Source: Prevotella sp. (GTDB lineage Bacteria; Bacteroidota; Bacteroidia; Bacteroidales; Bacteroidaceae). Taken from it: a stretch of DNA of 64,000 bases. The position numbers and the translations under genes were made by a program. This document shows positions 28,030 through 37,086 of this stretch, piece after piece. Every line of letters begins with the position of its first letter. Position 1 is the first letter of the stretch. Location: positions 1 through 64,000 of the forward strand of contig JAFSKJ010000110.1 of assembly GCA_017449025.1 (NCBI GenBank). The letters are read 5' to 3'. The notes under the pieces are model-generated. The model worked only from the letters and a program-made list of their open reading frames with translations, did no database searches and was not told where the DNA came from.

Positions 28030-28764
28030 TTAGGGGCGGAGGAGGCTGTCTACTGCTTCGACGACATCTGTCATTCGTGGGAACAGTAGGTCTGCCCCTT
28101 CGTCGGTAAGCATATAGTCTGGCAGCGGTCCCGTGTTGACAGCTATGGTAAAGATGCGTGCGGCCTGTGCGGCCCTGACTCCGAAGGGTGCGTTCTCCAC
28201 CACTATGGCTTCCCATGGAGAGAGAGAGCCGAGGCGCTGAAGACCTTTGAGATAGGGGTCGGGGGCGGGCTTCCCGCGCTGTACGTCGGTGCTTGATATG
28301 ACGTATCGCCGGTGGATGAGGTTGGGGAAGTCGCTTTCGAGCTTGTCCAAGAGTGTGGCTTGTCCGCTGCCTGTCACAACTCCTATCTGCAGCCCGACGG
28401 CCTTGATGCGCTGCATGAGCAGCTCAACGCCATCCATCTTGGGGGCTTGGGGGCGACTGGCAAATATGCAGGTCTTTATGGCATAGTACTGTGCGGCCTG
28501 ATGGTCGCTGATGTCTCTGTGCCACTGCTGACGCGCCAAGAGCTTTATGGTCTCGACTCCCCTCATGCCTTCATACTTGTATGCATCTTCAGGCTCCATG
28601 ACGAGTCCAACTTGCTTCATGGCCTCAACCCACGAGTAAGCATGGTTGGGCATGGAGTCGTAGATAACGCCATCCATATCGAAGAGCACGGCTTTGGGCG
28701 AGAACTGCTCAAAGCCGTGCTTTTCTACGTAGCGGGCGACGGCCGTGCCGAATGTGTTAGTCAT
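28030..28764 (-). CDS. HAD-family hydrolase, beta-phosphoglucomutase-like
   Basis: Encodes 244 residues. Motif I is [13 protein letters not shown] with nucleophile Asp, motif II is VVTGSGQ, the motif III Lys is near [11 protein letters not shown], and motif IV is [13 protein letters not shown]. An alpha-helical cap lies between I and II, as in beta-phosphoglucomutase or sugar phosphatases (subclass IA). The start overlaps the pgi end by 8 bases, so it is co-expressed with a hexose-phosphate enzyme, which fits a sugar-phosphate substrate. Confidence 0.88.
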   Translation of the reverse strand: MTNTFGTAVARYVEKHGFEQFSPKAVLFDMDGVIYDSMPNHAYSWVEAMKQVGLVMEPEDAYKYEGMRGVETIKLLARQQWHRDISDHQAAQYYAIKTCIFASRPQAPKMDGVELLMQRIKAVGLQIGVVTGSGQATLLDKLESDFPNLIHRRYVISSTDVQRGKPAPDPYLKGLQRLGSLSPWEAIVVENAPFGVRAAQAARIFTIAVNTGPLPDYMLTDEGADLLFPRMTDVVEAVDSLLRP

Positions 28765-30109
28765 TGGCCAAGCGCTGGCGTATGGCTTCCGACTCAGCCT
28801 CGTAGCCTGGTTTGTTAAGGAGTGCGAACATATTCTTCTTGTATGCCTCTACGCCGGGCTGGTTGAAGGGGTTTACGCCAAGCACGTTGCCGCTGATGCC
28901 GCATGCTATCTCGAAGAAGTAGATGAGTTGCCCTACATAGTATTCGTTAAGCTCGGGCATGGCTATGCGTATGTTGGGCACTCCGCCATCGACATGGGCG
29001 AGTCGTGTGCCGAGCTCTGCCATCTTGTTAACCTCGTCTACTCGCTTGCCTGCCAAGAAGTTGAGCCCGTCGAGATTCTCGTCGTCGGCAGGGAAGAGCA
29101 GCTGGCGGTTGGGTTTCTCCACGCTTATCACTGTCTCGAAGATGGTGCGCTCGCCGTCCTGTATCCACTGTCCCATGGAGTGCAGGTCGGTTGTGAAGTC
29201 GCAGCTGGCGGGGAAGAGTCCCTTCTTGTCTTTGCCCTCGCTCTCTCCGTAGAGTTGCTTCCACCACTCGGAGAAGAAGTGGAGCTTGGGCTGGTAGTTG
29301 ACCATTATCTCAATCTTCTTGCCACCCTGGTAGAGTGCGTTACGCACTGCTGCATACTGAGCGGCCATGTTCTCCTCGAAGGGGATGCCAGGGGCGCACT
29401 GCTTCTCCATGTCCTGTGCTCCGGCTACGAGCTGTCTGATGTTGAATCCTGCACATGCTATTGGGAGCAGTCCTACAGGTGTGAGCACTGAGAAGCGTCC
29501 GCCTACATTATCGGGTATGACGAACGACTTGTATCCCTCTTTGTCGGCACATGTGCGTGCAGCGCCTCGCTTTGCGTCGGTGACTGCAACGATGACCTTC
29601 TTGGCGAGCTCCTTGCCCATCTGTGCCTCACACTGCTTCTTGAGCAGTCGGAATGTAAGGGCAGTCTCTGTGGTTGTTCCCGACTTTGAGATGTTGATTA
29701 CTCCGAACTTCTTTCCTTTCAGGTATTCAGTCATTTCTGCAAGATAGTCCTCTCCGATGTTGTTTCCTGCGAAGAGCACGGCGGGGTTCTTCCTGTCTTG
29801 TATGAGCCATGCGAAGGTGTTGCCGAGGGCTTCGATGACGGCGCGTGCTCCAAGGTAGCTTCCGCCGATGCCTGCCACTACTACCACCTGGCACTCCTTG
29901 CGCAGTGTGTCGGCCGTGGCCTGTATCTCGTCAAGAAAGTCTGGAGTGATGCCTGTTGGCAGGTGTAGCCACCCTAAGAAGTCGCTGCCAGGACTTGTGC
30001 CGTTCTCCAAGGCCTCTTGTGCGGCCTTCACTTTAGGCTCAAAAGCCTTCACTGCCCCAGCTTCCAAGAAGCAGGCAGCCTTACTGATGTCAAGACTAAT
30101 GTTGTTCAT
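28757..30109 (-). CDS. pgi: Glucose-6-phosphate isomerase
   Basis: Interconverts glucose-6-phosphate and fructose-6-phosphate in the cytosol. The 450-residue form is the short bacterial type. Motifs are [18 protein letters not shown] and [20 protein letters not shown] (phosphate site), with the catalytic Glu around [14 protein letters not shown] and the C-terminal Lys in [14 protein letters not shown]. It has its own promoter. The HAD hydrolase follows with overlap. Confidence 0.97.
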   Translation of the reverse strand: MNNISLDISKAACFLEAGAVKAFEPKVKAAQEALENGTSPGSDFLGWLHLPTGITPDFLDEIQATADTLRKECQVVVVAGIGGSYLGARAVIEALGNTFAWLIQDRKNPAVLFAGNNIGEDYLAEMTEYLKGKKFGVINISKSGTTTETALTFRLLKKQCEAQMGKELAKKVIVAVTDAKRGAARTCADKEGYKSFVIPDNVGGRFSVLTPVGLLPIACAGFNIRQLVAGAQDMEKQCAPGIPFEENMAAQYAAVRNALYQGGKKIEIMVNYQPKLHFFSEWWKQLYGESEGKDKKGLFPASCDFTTDLHSMGQWIQDGERTIFETVISVEKPNRQLLFPADDENLDGLNFLAGKRVDEVNKMAELGTRLAHVDGGVPNIRIAMPELNEYYVGQLIYFFEIACGISGNVLGVNPFNQPGVEAYKKNMFALLNKPGYEAESEAIRQRLAND

Positions 30110-30159
30110 CGTGATTCGTTTTACGTTTCAGTTATTAATGTTAGTTGTGATTTCTGTTG

Positions 30160-30190
30160 CAAAAATACACAATAATAGTGAAACGGCAAA
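30160..30190 (-). promoter_or_regulatory. Promoter of pgi
   Basis: The minus strand has TTTG (30187-30190), 19 bases, TATTTTTG (30160-30167), with about 45 bases of leader. Confidence 0.65.
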
Positions 30191-30227
30191 GAAAAATGCC
30201 GTTTTTTTTGCTTGTCGCTGCCGTGGC

Positions 30228-30419
30228 TTACCCTTCAGCGAGAATCTTCTTTATTTCCTCGTCGGTTTTCGTGAGCTTATCCTTGCACAGCTTTATGAGC
30301 TGCTGTGCGCGCTTGAGCTGCGTGGTCATCTGGTCGATGTCCAGCTCGTCGTTCTCCATTCGGCGAACTATGGTTTGCAGTTCGGCGAAGGCCTGTTCGT
30401 AGTTGATGGTCTCTTTCAT
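30228..30419 (-). CDS. xseB: Exodeoxyribonuclease VII small subunit
   Basis: A 63-residue all-helical protein beginning MKETINYEQAFAELQTIVRR and carrying the small-subunit pattern LEQ..RRMENDELDIDQM. It binds the large subunit XseA, which lies upstream, to form the enzyme that degrades single-stranded DNA into short oligonucleotides. A 73-base spacer containing a 9-base tandem repeat lies between the two genes. Confidence 0.9.
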   Translation of the reverse strand: MKETINYEQAFAELQTIVRRMENDELDIDQMTTQLKRAQQLIKLCKDKLTKTDEEIKKILAEG

Positions 30420-30442
30420 CGTCGTACTCTTTTTGATTGAAG

Positions 30443-30496
30443 ATGGGACTAATGGGGCTAATGGGTCTTATAGGGAGACTGGGGCTAATAGGTCAT
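30443..30496. repeat. Nonanucleotide tandem repeat
   Basis: Six degenerate units of 9 bases, consensus ATGGGGCTA (units read ATGGGACTA, ATGGGGCTA, ATGGGTCTT, ATAGGGAGA, CTGGGGCTA, ATAGGTCAT). It fills most of the spacer between xseA and xseB and touches the xseA stop codon. Confidence 0.85.
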
Positions 30497-31806
30497 GTAG
30501 AGAGAGAAGGGACGCTATGTCGTACAACAGACCTCACAGCCCCATTTGACAGGAGTGTCTCTATCTGGTCGCCGTCGACGAGCGCTTTGGCATCCTTCAC
30601 TACCTTGCCGTCCTTGAGTGTTATGCTGTAGCCGCGCTTCAACAGCAGTGTAGGGTCCATGGCTTTCAGTTTTTCCCCGAGGAGTTCGAGCTTGTCAGCC
30701 GACGACGACAGCTTTGACGCCATCTTCGTGGTAAGCCTTAGGAAGAGCTGGTCGAGGCGCGCCTCCTGGCGGCTTCTCACTACGGAAAAGAGGCTTGAGA
30801 GCTGAGCGTTGAGCAGAGAGAGCCGCGAGTTGCTGTCGGCCATACGCTGGCAGGCATATCGTGCAATCCGGCTCTGCGCATCGTCAATGGCGGCAGCCAC
30901 TGCCTGCGCCTTGTCAATGAGAAAGGCTGCGGCTGCCGTCGGTGTCTTCACCCTTAGGTGGCTCACCATGTCGAGTATGCACTCGTCGCGGTCGTGGCCT
31001 ATTCCGGTAATAACAGGAATGGGGAAGTTTGCCACATTCTCGGCGAGTTCCAAGGTGTCGAAGCCCGACATGTCGCTGGTGGCTCCTCCGCCCCTGATGA
31101 TGACGACTGCATCGAATTGACAATCTGCCATTGACAACTGGTGACTATATATCTGCTCCAGGGCGTTTACGATGCTCTTCTCCACCCCCTCTCCCTGCAT
31201 GACGGCAGGAAAGAGCCTTGTGGTGAAGGCAAAGGGGGAGTCGGAAAGCTGAGCCGAGAAGTCGCCGTAGCCAGCAGCTATCTGACTGCTGATGACAGCT
31301 ATGTTCTGGCAGAACATGGGAAGGTGCAGCTCGCGCTGCATGTCGAACACTCCTTCCTCTTTCAGCTGCCTGATAATCTCCTGTCGCCGCCGCGCCTGAT
31401 CGCCAAGGGTGTAGTTGGGGTCTATATCGGTTACAATCCATGAGAAGCCGTAGGCCTCGTGGAACTGGGCGTACACTCTCAGCATCACTTTCATGCCTGC
31501 CCTGAGCTGCTGTCGGGTTATGCGCTCGAAGTACGGACGTACTATCATCCACTTCGAGGCCCAGCACTTGGCCGATGCCCGTGCCACGGGTGTTGCTGCC
31601 CTTTCGTCGCGCTGTATCAGCTCCATGTAGCAGTGCCCGCGGCTTTCGCGGCAGTCGGACAGTTCTGCCTCCACCCAATACTCATTGGGCATGGCTCCGT
31701 CAATGACCTCACGTACCAGGCGGTTAAGCTCCAGTAGTGACAAGGCCTTTCCTCGGTTCTCCCAGGCATGGGATGTTTGGTTGCTTATTGCTGTTACTCC
31801 TGTCAT
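30493..31806 (-). CDS. xseA: Exodeoxyribonuclease VII large subunit
   Basis: Encodes 437 residues. An N-terminal OB-fold (LNRLVREVIDGAMPNEYWVEAELSD) leads into the catalytic domain with VVIIRGGGATSDMSGFD and TGIGHDRDECILDMVSH, then coiled coil and the conserved LLKRGYSITLKDGKVV end. It makes the catalytic part of exonuclease VII. It lies 44 bases after menD on the same strand and probably belongs to that transcript. Confidence 0.96.
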   Translation of the reverse strand: MTGVTAISNQTSHAWENRGKALSLLELNRLVREVIDGAMPNEYWVEAELSDCRESRGHCYMELIQRDERAATPVARASAKCWASKWMIVRPYFERITRQQLRAGMKVMLRVYAQFHEAYGFSWIVTDIDPNYTLGDQARRRQEIIRQLKEEGVFDMQRELHLPMFCQNIAVISSQIAAGYGDFSAQLSDSPFAFTTRLFPAVMQGEGVEKSIVNALEQIYSHQLSMADCQFDAVVIIRGGGATSDMSGFDTLELAENVANFPIPVITGIGHDRDECILDMVSHLRVKTPTAAAAFLIDKAQAVAAAIDDAQSRIARYACQRMADSNSRLSLLNAQLSSLFSVVRSRQEARLDQLFLRLTTKMASKLSSSADKLELLGEKLKAMDPTLLLKRGYSITLKDGKVVKDAKALVDGDQIETLLSNGAVRSVVRHSVPSLST

Positions 31807-31850
31807 GGGCTTTTGTTGTTGTCACATAGTGTCGGGCAAGTAGACTTGGC

Positions 31851-33563
31851 TCAGGTGGCGAGACTGAGAGTGGAGTAATAGTCGTCTATGGCTCTGCGGT
31901 CTGCGGCGGCACTTGTAACTACCTCCAAGAGAATGGGGCGGCTACTGTCGGCTGTCAGCAAGTGTCTGATGGCCTTCGGCAGTTCCTCTGTGTCACATGC
32001 AACAAGATATTCCACACCGTTCTGGCGACAGATGCCCTCGGCCGTAGTATTGTGGGCAGCAGCCACGAGGCTCGCAGCGGCGGAGCTATGCTCCAGTCCC
32101 GGCAGCTGGCTGAAGATGCCGCCGCAGCCGTTGTTGAGCAGGAGTATGCGCAGGTTGCCGCGGTGTGAGCCTTTGTACAGGCACTTATTCCACAAAGCGT
32201 TCTGGTCGTAGAAGAAGCTCAGGTCGCCGATGACGCACACCACCATTTCGCCAGACACCACAGAAAAGCCCGCCGCCGTAGACAGCGACCCTTCTATGCC
32301 ATTGACTCCCCGGTTACACCACACGTGATGCTGGGCATAGATGTTTGCCAGACGTATGGCCGACGAGTTGGCATAGTGCACGGTGACGGGTTTCGCAAAG
32401 GCATCTGCCATGCCGCTGCTGACGTCGCGTATCTGACTCTCCAGCTCCTTCACTGCAGCCATCTGGGAGAACTGCGGAACGTAAAGATCCGCATGCCTTG
32501 AGGCTGCCGAGAGCAGGCGGAGCCAGCGGCGGCGGTATTCGGCGGCGGGACGGCTGATGTTGATGTAGCGCAGCTTGTCGTTCAACGCCTGCAACACAAA
32601 CTCCTCGTCGCCGACCACTATGCCACAGAGGTTCATAAAGGAGTCTTCCACCTTGCCCGACGGGCTTATGCGCCATGTGACGGCATTGTTGGCTCTACGC
32701 AGGAAATGCCTCAGGCGCTTGCTGACTATGGCGTCTCCTACGTGGATGATGAAGTCGGGCAGCAGCGTGTCGTCGTCGGCATACTTGCTGAGCACCTCGT
32801 CGAAGTGGCTGATGTGAGGGAACGATGACAGCTGTTCGTGTAACACTATGACATGGCCGAACAGATAGTCTACGCCGCTGCGGTCATAGTGGTTGGGATT
32901 GGCCTGTCCGAACACAATCATAGGGCGCTGCGCCTTCATCATACCTTCTATCAGCTGCTTGTGCAGGCTGCAATAGTCTGTGGCGGGCCTGGAGCGGACT
33001 ATGTGGCGCTCGTCGGGCAGGGCGGTGGTGTCAAAGCTGAACAGCGGTTCGCTTATGGGCACGTTGATAAGCACGGGCTTTGCCACCTCGTCGGTAGCCT
33101 CTATCAGGGCCTCGTTCACCAGGCGGTTGCAATACCAGCGCTCCTCGTCGTTTGTAGGCTCAGGCAGTGTGACGGCCTTGCCCACAAAGCGCCCGAGGGC
33201 GTCGGGCTGTGGCAGAGTCTGACCGTCGAGCTGGTCTATCCACTGCTGCGGGCGGTCGGCGGCAATGACTATTATGGCTTGGTGCTGATAGTAGGCCTCG
33301 GCCACTGCCGGTGCCACGTTGAGCAGGGCCGTACCGCTTGTCACGCACACAGCCACCGCATTGTCAGTGGCCTGTGCCATGCCTAAGGCATAAAAGGCTG
33401 CAGAGCGCTCGTCGGAGGCGGGGTGGCATGTTATGGCCGGACACTCGTTCAGGTTGTGAACGATGGGGGCATTGCGGCTGCCCGGGCACACTACGGCATG
33501 GTTTATGCCGTGCTTGACGAGCAGTGCCGTCAGTATGTTGACATTCTCCTTCGAGCTATACAT
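31851..33563 (-). CDS. menD: SEPHCHC synthase (menaquinone)
   Basis: A thiamine-diphosphate enzyme joining 2-oxoglutarate and isochorismate in menaquinone synthesis. It has 570 residues from ATG 33563 (MYSSKENVNILTALLVKHG). The reading frame is open 41 codons earlier, overlapping menF, so that part was excluded. Motifs are VVCPGSRNAPIVH, VTSGTALLNVAPAVAEAYY and a ThDP-binding stretch beginning VCVIGDLSFFYDQNALWN. It sits 7 bases after menF. menB, menC and menE are not in the window. Confidence 0.95.
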   Translation of the reverse strand: MYSSKENVNILTALLVKHGINHAVVCPGSRNAPIVHNLNECPAITCHPASDERSAAFYALGMAQATDNAVAVCVTSGTALLNVAPAVAEAYYQHQAIIVIAADRPQQWIDQLDGQTLPQPDALGRFVGKAVTLPEPTNDEERWYCNRLVNEALIEATDEVAKPVLINVPISEPLFSFDTTALPDERHIVRSRPATDYCSLHKQLIEGMMKAQRPMIVFGQANPNHYDRSGVDYLFGHVIVLHEQLSSFPHISHFDEVLSKYADDDTLLPDFIIHVGDAIVSKRLRHFLRRANNAVTWRISPSGKVEDSFMNLCGIVVGDEEFVLQALNDKLRYINISRPAAEYRRRWLRLLSAASRHADLYVPQFSQMAAVKELESQIRDVSSGMADAFAKPVTVHYANSSAIRLANIYAQHHVWCNRGVNGIEGSLSTAAGFSVVSGEMVVCVIGDLSFFYDQNALWNKCLYKGSHRGNLRILLLNNGCGGIFSQLPGLEHSSAAASLVAAAHNTTAEGICRQNGVEYLVACDTEELPKAIRHLLTADSSRPILLEVVTSAAADRRAIDDYYSTLSLAT

Positions 33564-33570
33564 TATTATA

Positions 33571-34638
33571 TTATATAAGTAGTTCACGCATGGTTTCGAG
33601 CTTAGCCTCGGTCTCAGCCCACTCCTGCTGCCTGTCACTGTCGGCAAGCAGGCCTCCGCCGGCATAGAGGTAGCAGCCATCGTCACAGATGTTCATACAG
33701 CGCAGCGACACATAGATGTCGGTGGCCTGTACGGTACTGCCCATGGCGAGTGGCCCCATGAAGCCGCTGTAATAGCTCCGTGGCGTATGCTCGTTGTGTA
33801 AGATGAAATCGGCAGCCAATTTCTTTGGCAGCCCGCAAACGGCAGGCGTGGGGTGGATGTCGGCAAGCAGGCTTCCTATGTGGTTGTTGTCTGGCAGTGT
33901 GAAGGTGAAGTCGGTACGCAGGTGTACGAGCTTTCCTGCCCTTGCCGTGCGTGGCCCGTATTCCCTGATGTCGCTGGCATGTCGCTCCAGGCACTCGGTG
34001 ATGTAAGTGGCCACCACCCGCTGCTCCTGTATGTTCTTCGTTGTCCAGGTCAACTCAATCTTCCCCTTGGGTGTGTCGAAGTCCAGCTGCCTGCCCTCCA
34101 GCTTCATGGTGCCAGCAAGTGCTATGGTGCGCCACTGCCCCGACTCCTCACTCTGCAGCAGCACCTCGGGAGTGGCGGTGAGCCACATGCCGCTCTGGGG
34201 CGTTGACACCAGTGCAACGAACAACCGTGGATACTGCTGGCAGGCTCGCACGAACAGCTCCATTGGCGACAGGTTTCCCCTGTCTTCCCTTACGCATCGA
34301 GCCAGCACTATCTTCTGGAAAGTGCCTGCCGTGAGCTGCGAGTGGAAGTTGGCAAAGTCTATGTCGTACGACAGGCTGGTGGAGGGCTGAAGGTGGAGTG
34401 TGGACGGTGGAACGCTGAGAGTTGAAGGGTGAAGGTTGAAGACTGCCGATACCGGGCAGGCCTCCACCCTATCCGGCCTGATGAGCACAATGGGCGTCTC
34501 GGTGGTGGCGGCAAATGGCGCCACCACGAATCCCGACCTGTTGTTCAGGCCTGTCATTGAGGTGAGGGTCTCGCCCTCGCCATCTACAATGGTGCATGTG
34601 TCTTGGTGTGGCAGGCGGTATATGGCTGTTGCTGTCAT
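33571..34638 (-). CDS. menF: Isochorismate synthase
   Basis: Converts chorismate to isochorismate. It has 355 residues from ATG 34638, which overlaps the preceding stop by 4 bases. The C-terminal chorismate-binding domain (about 110-350) shows FQKIVLARC, the IALAGTMKLEG loop and LLADIHPTPAVCGLPK. The N-terminal part is shorter than in E. coli MenF. Around residues 67-87 lie three 7-residue repeats (HPSTLSV, PPSTLHL, QPSTS), encoded by a 7-base simple repeat in the DNA. This is an unusual linker. Confidence 0.93.
   Translation of the reverse strand: MTATAIYRLPHQDTCTIVDGEGETLTSMTGLNNRSGFVVAPFAATTETPIVLIRPDRVEACPVSAVFNLHPSTLSVPPSTLHLQPSTSLSYDIDFANFHSQLTAGTFQKIVLARCVREDRGNLSPMELFVRACQQYPRLFVALVSTPQSGMWLTATPEVLLQSEESGQWRTIALAGTMKLEGRQLDFDTPKGKIELTWTTKNIQEQRVVATYITECLERHASDIREYGPRTARAGKLVHLRTDFTFTLPDNNHIGSLLADIHPTPAVCGLPKKLAADFILHNEHTPRSYYSGFMGPLAMGSTVQATDIYVSLRCMNICDDGCYLYAGGGLLADSDRQQEWAETEAKLETMRELLI
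34381..34441. repeat. Heptanucleotide array inside menF
   Basis: Degenerate 7-base units read on the minus strand as CTTCAAC, CTTCACC, CTTCAAC, GTCCACA, CTCCACC and similar. Three units equal seven codons, so the array stays in frame and appears in the protein as a 7-residue PSTL repeat. Confidence 0.8.
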
Positions 34639-35051
34639 GTCTTGCTGCCCTTTATCACATAGTTTGTCACACGTACGCTTGAGATAAGCTCTTCCGAACT
34701 GTCGAAGATCTCCACCTGCCACACGTGCAGCGTGGAGCCTCTATGCAGCATACGTGCACGGGCAGTCACCGTGTCGCCCTCGCACACGGCCTTCACGTGG
34801 CTGCCGCTAACTTCAATGCCTACGCATGCACATCCCGGACACAACGCCGACGAGCCTACACCGGCCACATTCTCGGCCAGGGCCAGCGTGGCCCCTCCGC
34901 TCAGGAATCCGAAGGGCTGGCGGTTACGCTCGTCCACTTTCATCCTTGCCATGCACGTGTCGTCGTCGGGAGTTGACAAGAACTCCATTCCGAGGGCCGT
35001 GCTCATGTTCGGCTTTGAGTTGATGATGTCTCTTATGCTGTCTACGTTCAC
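34635..35051 (-). CDS. menI: Hotdog-fold thioesterase, probable DHNA-CoA thioesterase
   Basis: A 138-residue PaaI/MenI-like thioesterase. The catalytic region GFLSGGATLALAENVAGVGSS contains the helix with the acidic residue, and GIEVSGSHVKAV forms the core strand. MenI-type enzymes hydrolyse 1,4-dihydroxy-2-naphthoyl-CoA. The sequence alone does not separate it from other acyl-CoA thioesterases, but the four-base overlap with menF strongly suggests the menaquinone role. Confidence 0.75.
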   Translation of the reverse strand: MNVDSIRDIINSKPNMSTALGMEFLSTPDDDTCMARMKVDERNRQPFGFLSGGATLALAENVAGVGSSALCPGCACVGIEVSGSHVKAVCEGDTVTARARMLHRGSTLHVWQVEIFDSSEELISSVRVTNYVIKGSKT

Positions 35052-35069
35052 TACTGTCAGTCTCCTTTT

Positions 35070-36050
35070 TTATATAAACAGGGAGTACTCCTTCACGTCC
35101 CATGCCACGGCGCTGGCTCCGAGCACGTCGCGCTCTCTGTTGTCGAGCGTTGAGAGCATCAGTCTCACCTTGCCGCGTATGTTGTGGAACACGTGCTCCT
35201 CCATCGACTTGTCTGCAGGTTCGAGCAGCCAGTGTCCGGCTTTTGATATGCCTCCGGCAAGTATTATTGCCTCCGGGTTGACAAGCGATGCATAGTTGGC
35301 CAGACCTATGCCGAGCATGTACCCCGTTCGGCGGTACACCTCTATAGCCAGCTCATCGCCCTTGTCGCAGCACTCGGCTATCATCCTCGGCGTCAAGTCG
35401 TTGATGTCGCGCATCAGCGACGGTGCGTCAGACTCGCTCATCACTTCCTTTGCCGTGAGTAGCACACCCTTTGCTCCCACGTATGCTTCAAGGCATCCGC
35501 GCTTGCCGCATCCGCACACACGCCCGTCGACGGATATGCAGCAGTGCCCCATCTCACCGGCAAAGCCTTCTGCTCCCTTGTGCTCGTAGCCGTTGGAGAA
35601 GAAGCAGCTTCCCAAGCCTACACCTATATTTATCAATACAAAATCCTTGAGGCCGCGGCCTGCGCCATAGGCCCTCTCTCCTAAAGCAGCAGCATGCGCA
35701 TCGTTGGAAATGCCTACGGCCAGTCCCAAGCGGTCGCGCATCATCGCTTCCAAGGGAATCACTCCCTTCCAGTCCAGATTCGGTGCATTAACCATACATC
35801 CCGTCACCGAGCTTGCACTTGGACAGCTGATACCCACGGAGCGTATGGTCTCGTAGCCGCCGTTGGCCTCGGTAAGCTCAATGATACTTTCAGCGAGCTT
35901 GGTCACGAATTCGTTGACAGTGTGATAGTCTGTGGTCTTGAAATTCTTTTCCGCAATAATGTTTCCGCGTATGTCCACAATTGCGTAGGTGGTAGCCTCT
36001 ACGCTAACGTCTACGCCTACAACGCGTGTTTTCGTAATGGCATCCTTCAT
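35070..36050 (-). CDS. ROK family protein, copy 1
   Basis: Encodes 326 residues with no N-terminal helix-turn-helix. The zinc motif is CGCGKRGCLEAY preceded by GEMGH, and the active-site Asp is kept in ISNDAHAAALGE. The usual DxGGTK phosphate loop reads GVDVSVEATTYA, and the second glycine-rich loop reads NIGVGLGSC instead of a GTGxGGG form. ROK proteins are sugar kinases or sugar-responsive repressors; kinase activity is uncertain here. Third in a tandem set, 18 bases before the menI-like gene. Confidence 0.85.
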   Translation of the reverse strand: MKDAITKTRVVGVDVSVEATTYAIVDIRGNIIAEKNFKTTDYHTVNEFVTKLAESIIELTEANGGYETIRSVGISCPSASSVTGCMVNAPNLDWKGVIPLEAMMRDRLGLAVGISNDAHAAALGERAYGAGRGLKDFVLINIGVGLGSCFFSNGYEHKGAEGFAGEMGHCCISVDGRVCGCGKRGCLEAYVGAKGVLLTAKEVMSESDAPSLMRDINDLTPRMIAECCDKGDELAIEVYRRTGYMLGIGLANYASLVNPEAIILAGGISKAGHWLLEPADKSMEEHVFHNIRGKVRLMLSTLDNRERDVLGASAVAWDVKEYSLFI

Positions 36051-36066
36051 TGTGTTTGTTGTTAGT

Positions 36067-37050
36067 TTATTTGAATAATGAATATTCCTTTAATTCCCAT
36101 GCCAGGGCACTGGCACCGAGCACGTCGCGCTCGTCGTCGTCGAGAATCGACACAAGCAGTTTCACCTTTCCGCACGTATTGTGGAAGACATTCTCATTGA
36201 AGGCCTTCTGCGCGGGTTCCAACATCCATTGTCCCACTTTCGTCATCTCTCCCGTGAGGATAAAAGCCTCGGGATTGATGATTGAGGAGTAGTTGGCCAG
36301 TGCTGTCCCCAGTATTTCTCCTGTCTTTCTCATCACCTCTATTGCCACGGCGTCGCCCTGCTCACAACACTTTGTGATGGCCTGCGGCGAGAGGTCGGTA
36401 TCTCTCAGCATTGATGCCACGGCATTGTCGGCCAGCATCTCCTGGGCAGTTTCTGTCACGCCCCTGCCGCTCACATACGTCTCTAAGCATCCTCGACGCC
36501 CGCACCCGCATGGCCGCCCGTCGATTTCCACGCACGTGTGCCCGAACTCGCCTGCAAAGCCGTTGTTACCCAGGTAGACGTGCGTGTCGCAGAACATGCA
36601 GCTGCCCAGTCCGCCATGACTGATGGTGATGACCACAAAGTCCTGCATGCCGTGGGCAGAGCCGTACTCTTTTTCTCCTAACGCAGCCGTGTGCGCGTCG
36701 TTGGCCACTCCCACCGCCAGTCCTAAGCGGTCGCGCAGCATGGCTGCCAGTGGCACCACTCCCTTCCAGGGCAGGTTGGCGGCATTCTCTATGCAGCCCG
36801 TCATGTAGTTTGCGCTCGGCGCGCTCACTCCCATCGACCTTATGTTTTCGTAGCCGCCGTTAGCCTCTGCCAGCATTATGGCGTGTTCAGCGAGAGCCAT
36901 GGCGAAGCTGTTTGGCTCGGCATAGTCGGAGGTGCGGATGCTGTCCTTGGCAATAATGTCACCACGAATGCCGACAATGGCAATCTCTGTCTCTACCACG
37001 TCGATGTCCACACCTATTACTCTCGTATTTATTCTCTGGTCGCTTATCAT
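36067..37050 (-). CDS. ROK family protein, copy 2
   Basis: Encodes 327 residues and is closely related in layout to its two neighbours; all end DVLGASAxAWxxKEYSLF. The zinc motif CGCGRRGCLETY follows GEFGH. The catalytic Asp is present in VANDAHTAALGE. The N-terminal loop reads GVDIDVVETEIA, without the glycine pair, and the second loop is TISHGGLGSC. Function: possibly a sugar kinase or sensor. It lies 16 bases before copy 1. Confidence 0.85.
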   Translation of the reverse strand: MISDQRINTRVIGVDIDVVETEIAIVGIRGDIIAKDSIRTSDYAEPNSFAMALAEHAIMLAEANGGYENIRSMGVSAPSANYMTGCIENAANLPWKGVVPLAAMLRDRLGLAVGVANDAHTAALGEKEYGSAHGMQDFVVITISHGGLGSCMFCDTHVYLGNNGFAGEFGHTCVEIDGRPCGCGRRGCLETYVSGRGVTETAQEMLADNAVASMLRDTDLSPQAITKCCEQGDAVAIEVMRKTGEILGTALANYSSIINPEAFILTGEMTKVGQWMLEPAQKAFNENVFHNTCGKVKLLVSILDDDERDVLGASALAWELKEYSLFK

Positions 37051-37086
37051 TGTTGTTGCTTACTTTCCTTATTATCCTTACTTTCC

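Noticed and set aside
30437..30631. 64-residue Gly/Leu-rich frame over the nonamer array
   Set aside because: It is the translation of the tandem repeat and the xseA antisense strand, not a gene.
33564..33686. 41-residue N-terminal extension of menD
   Set aside because: It overlaps menF coding and does not resemble the MenD N-terminus, which begins at 33563.
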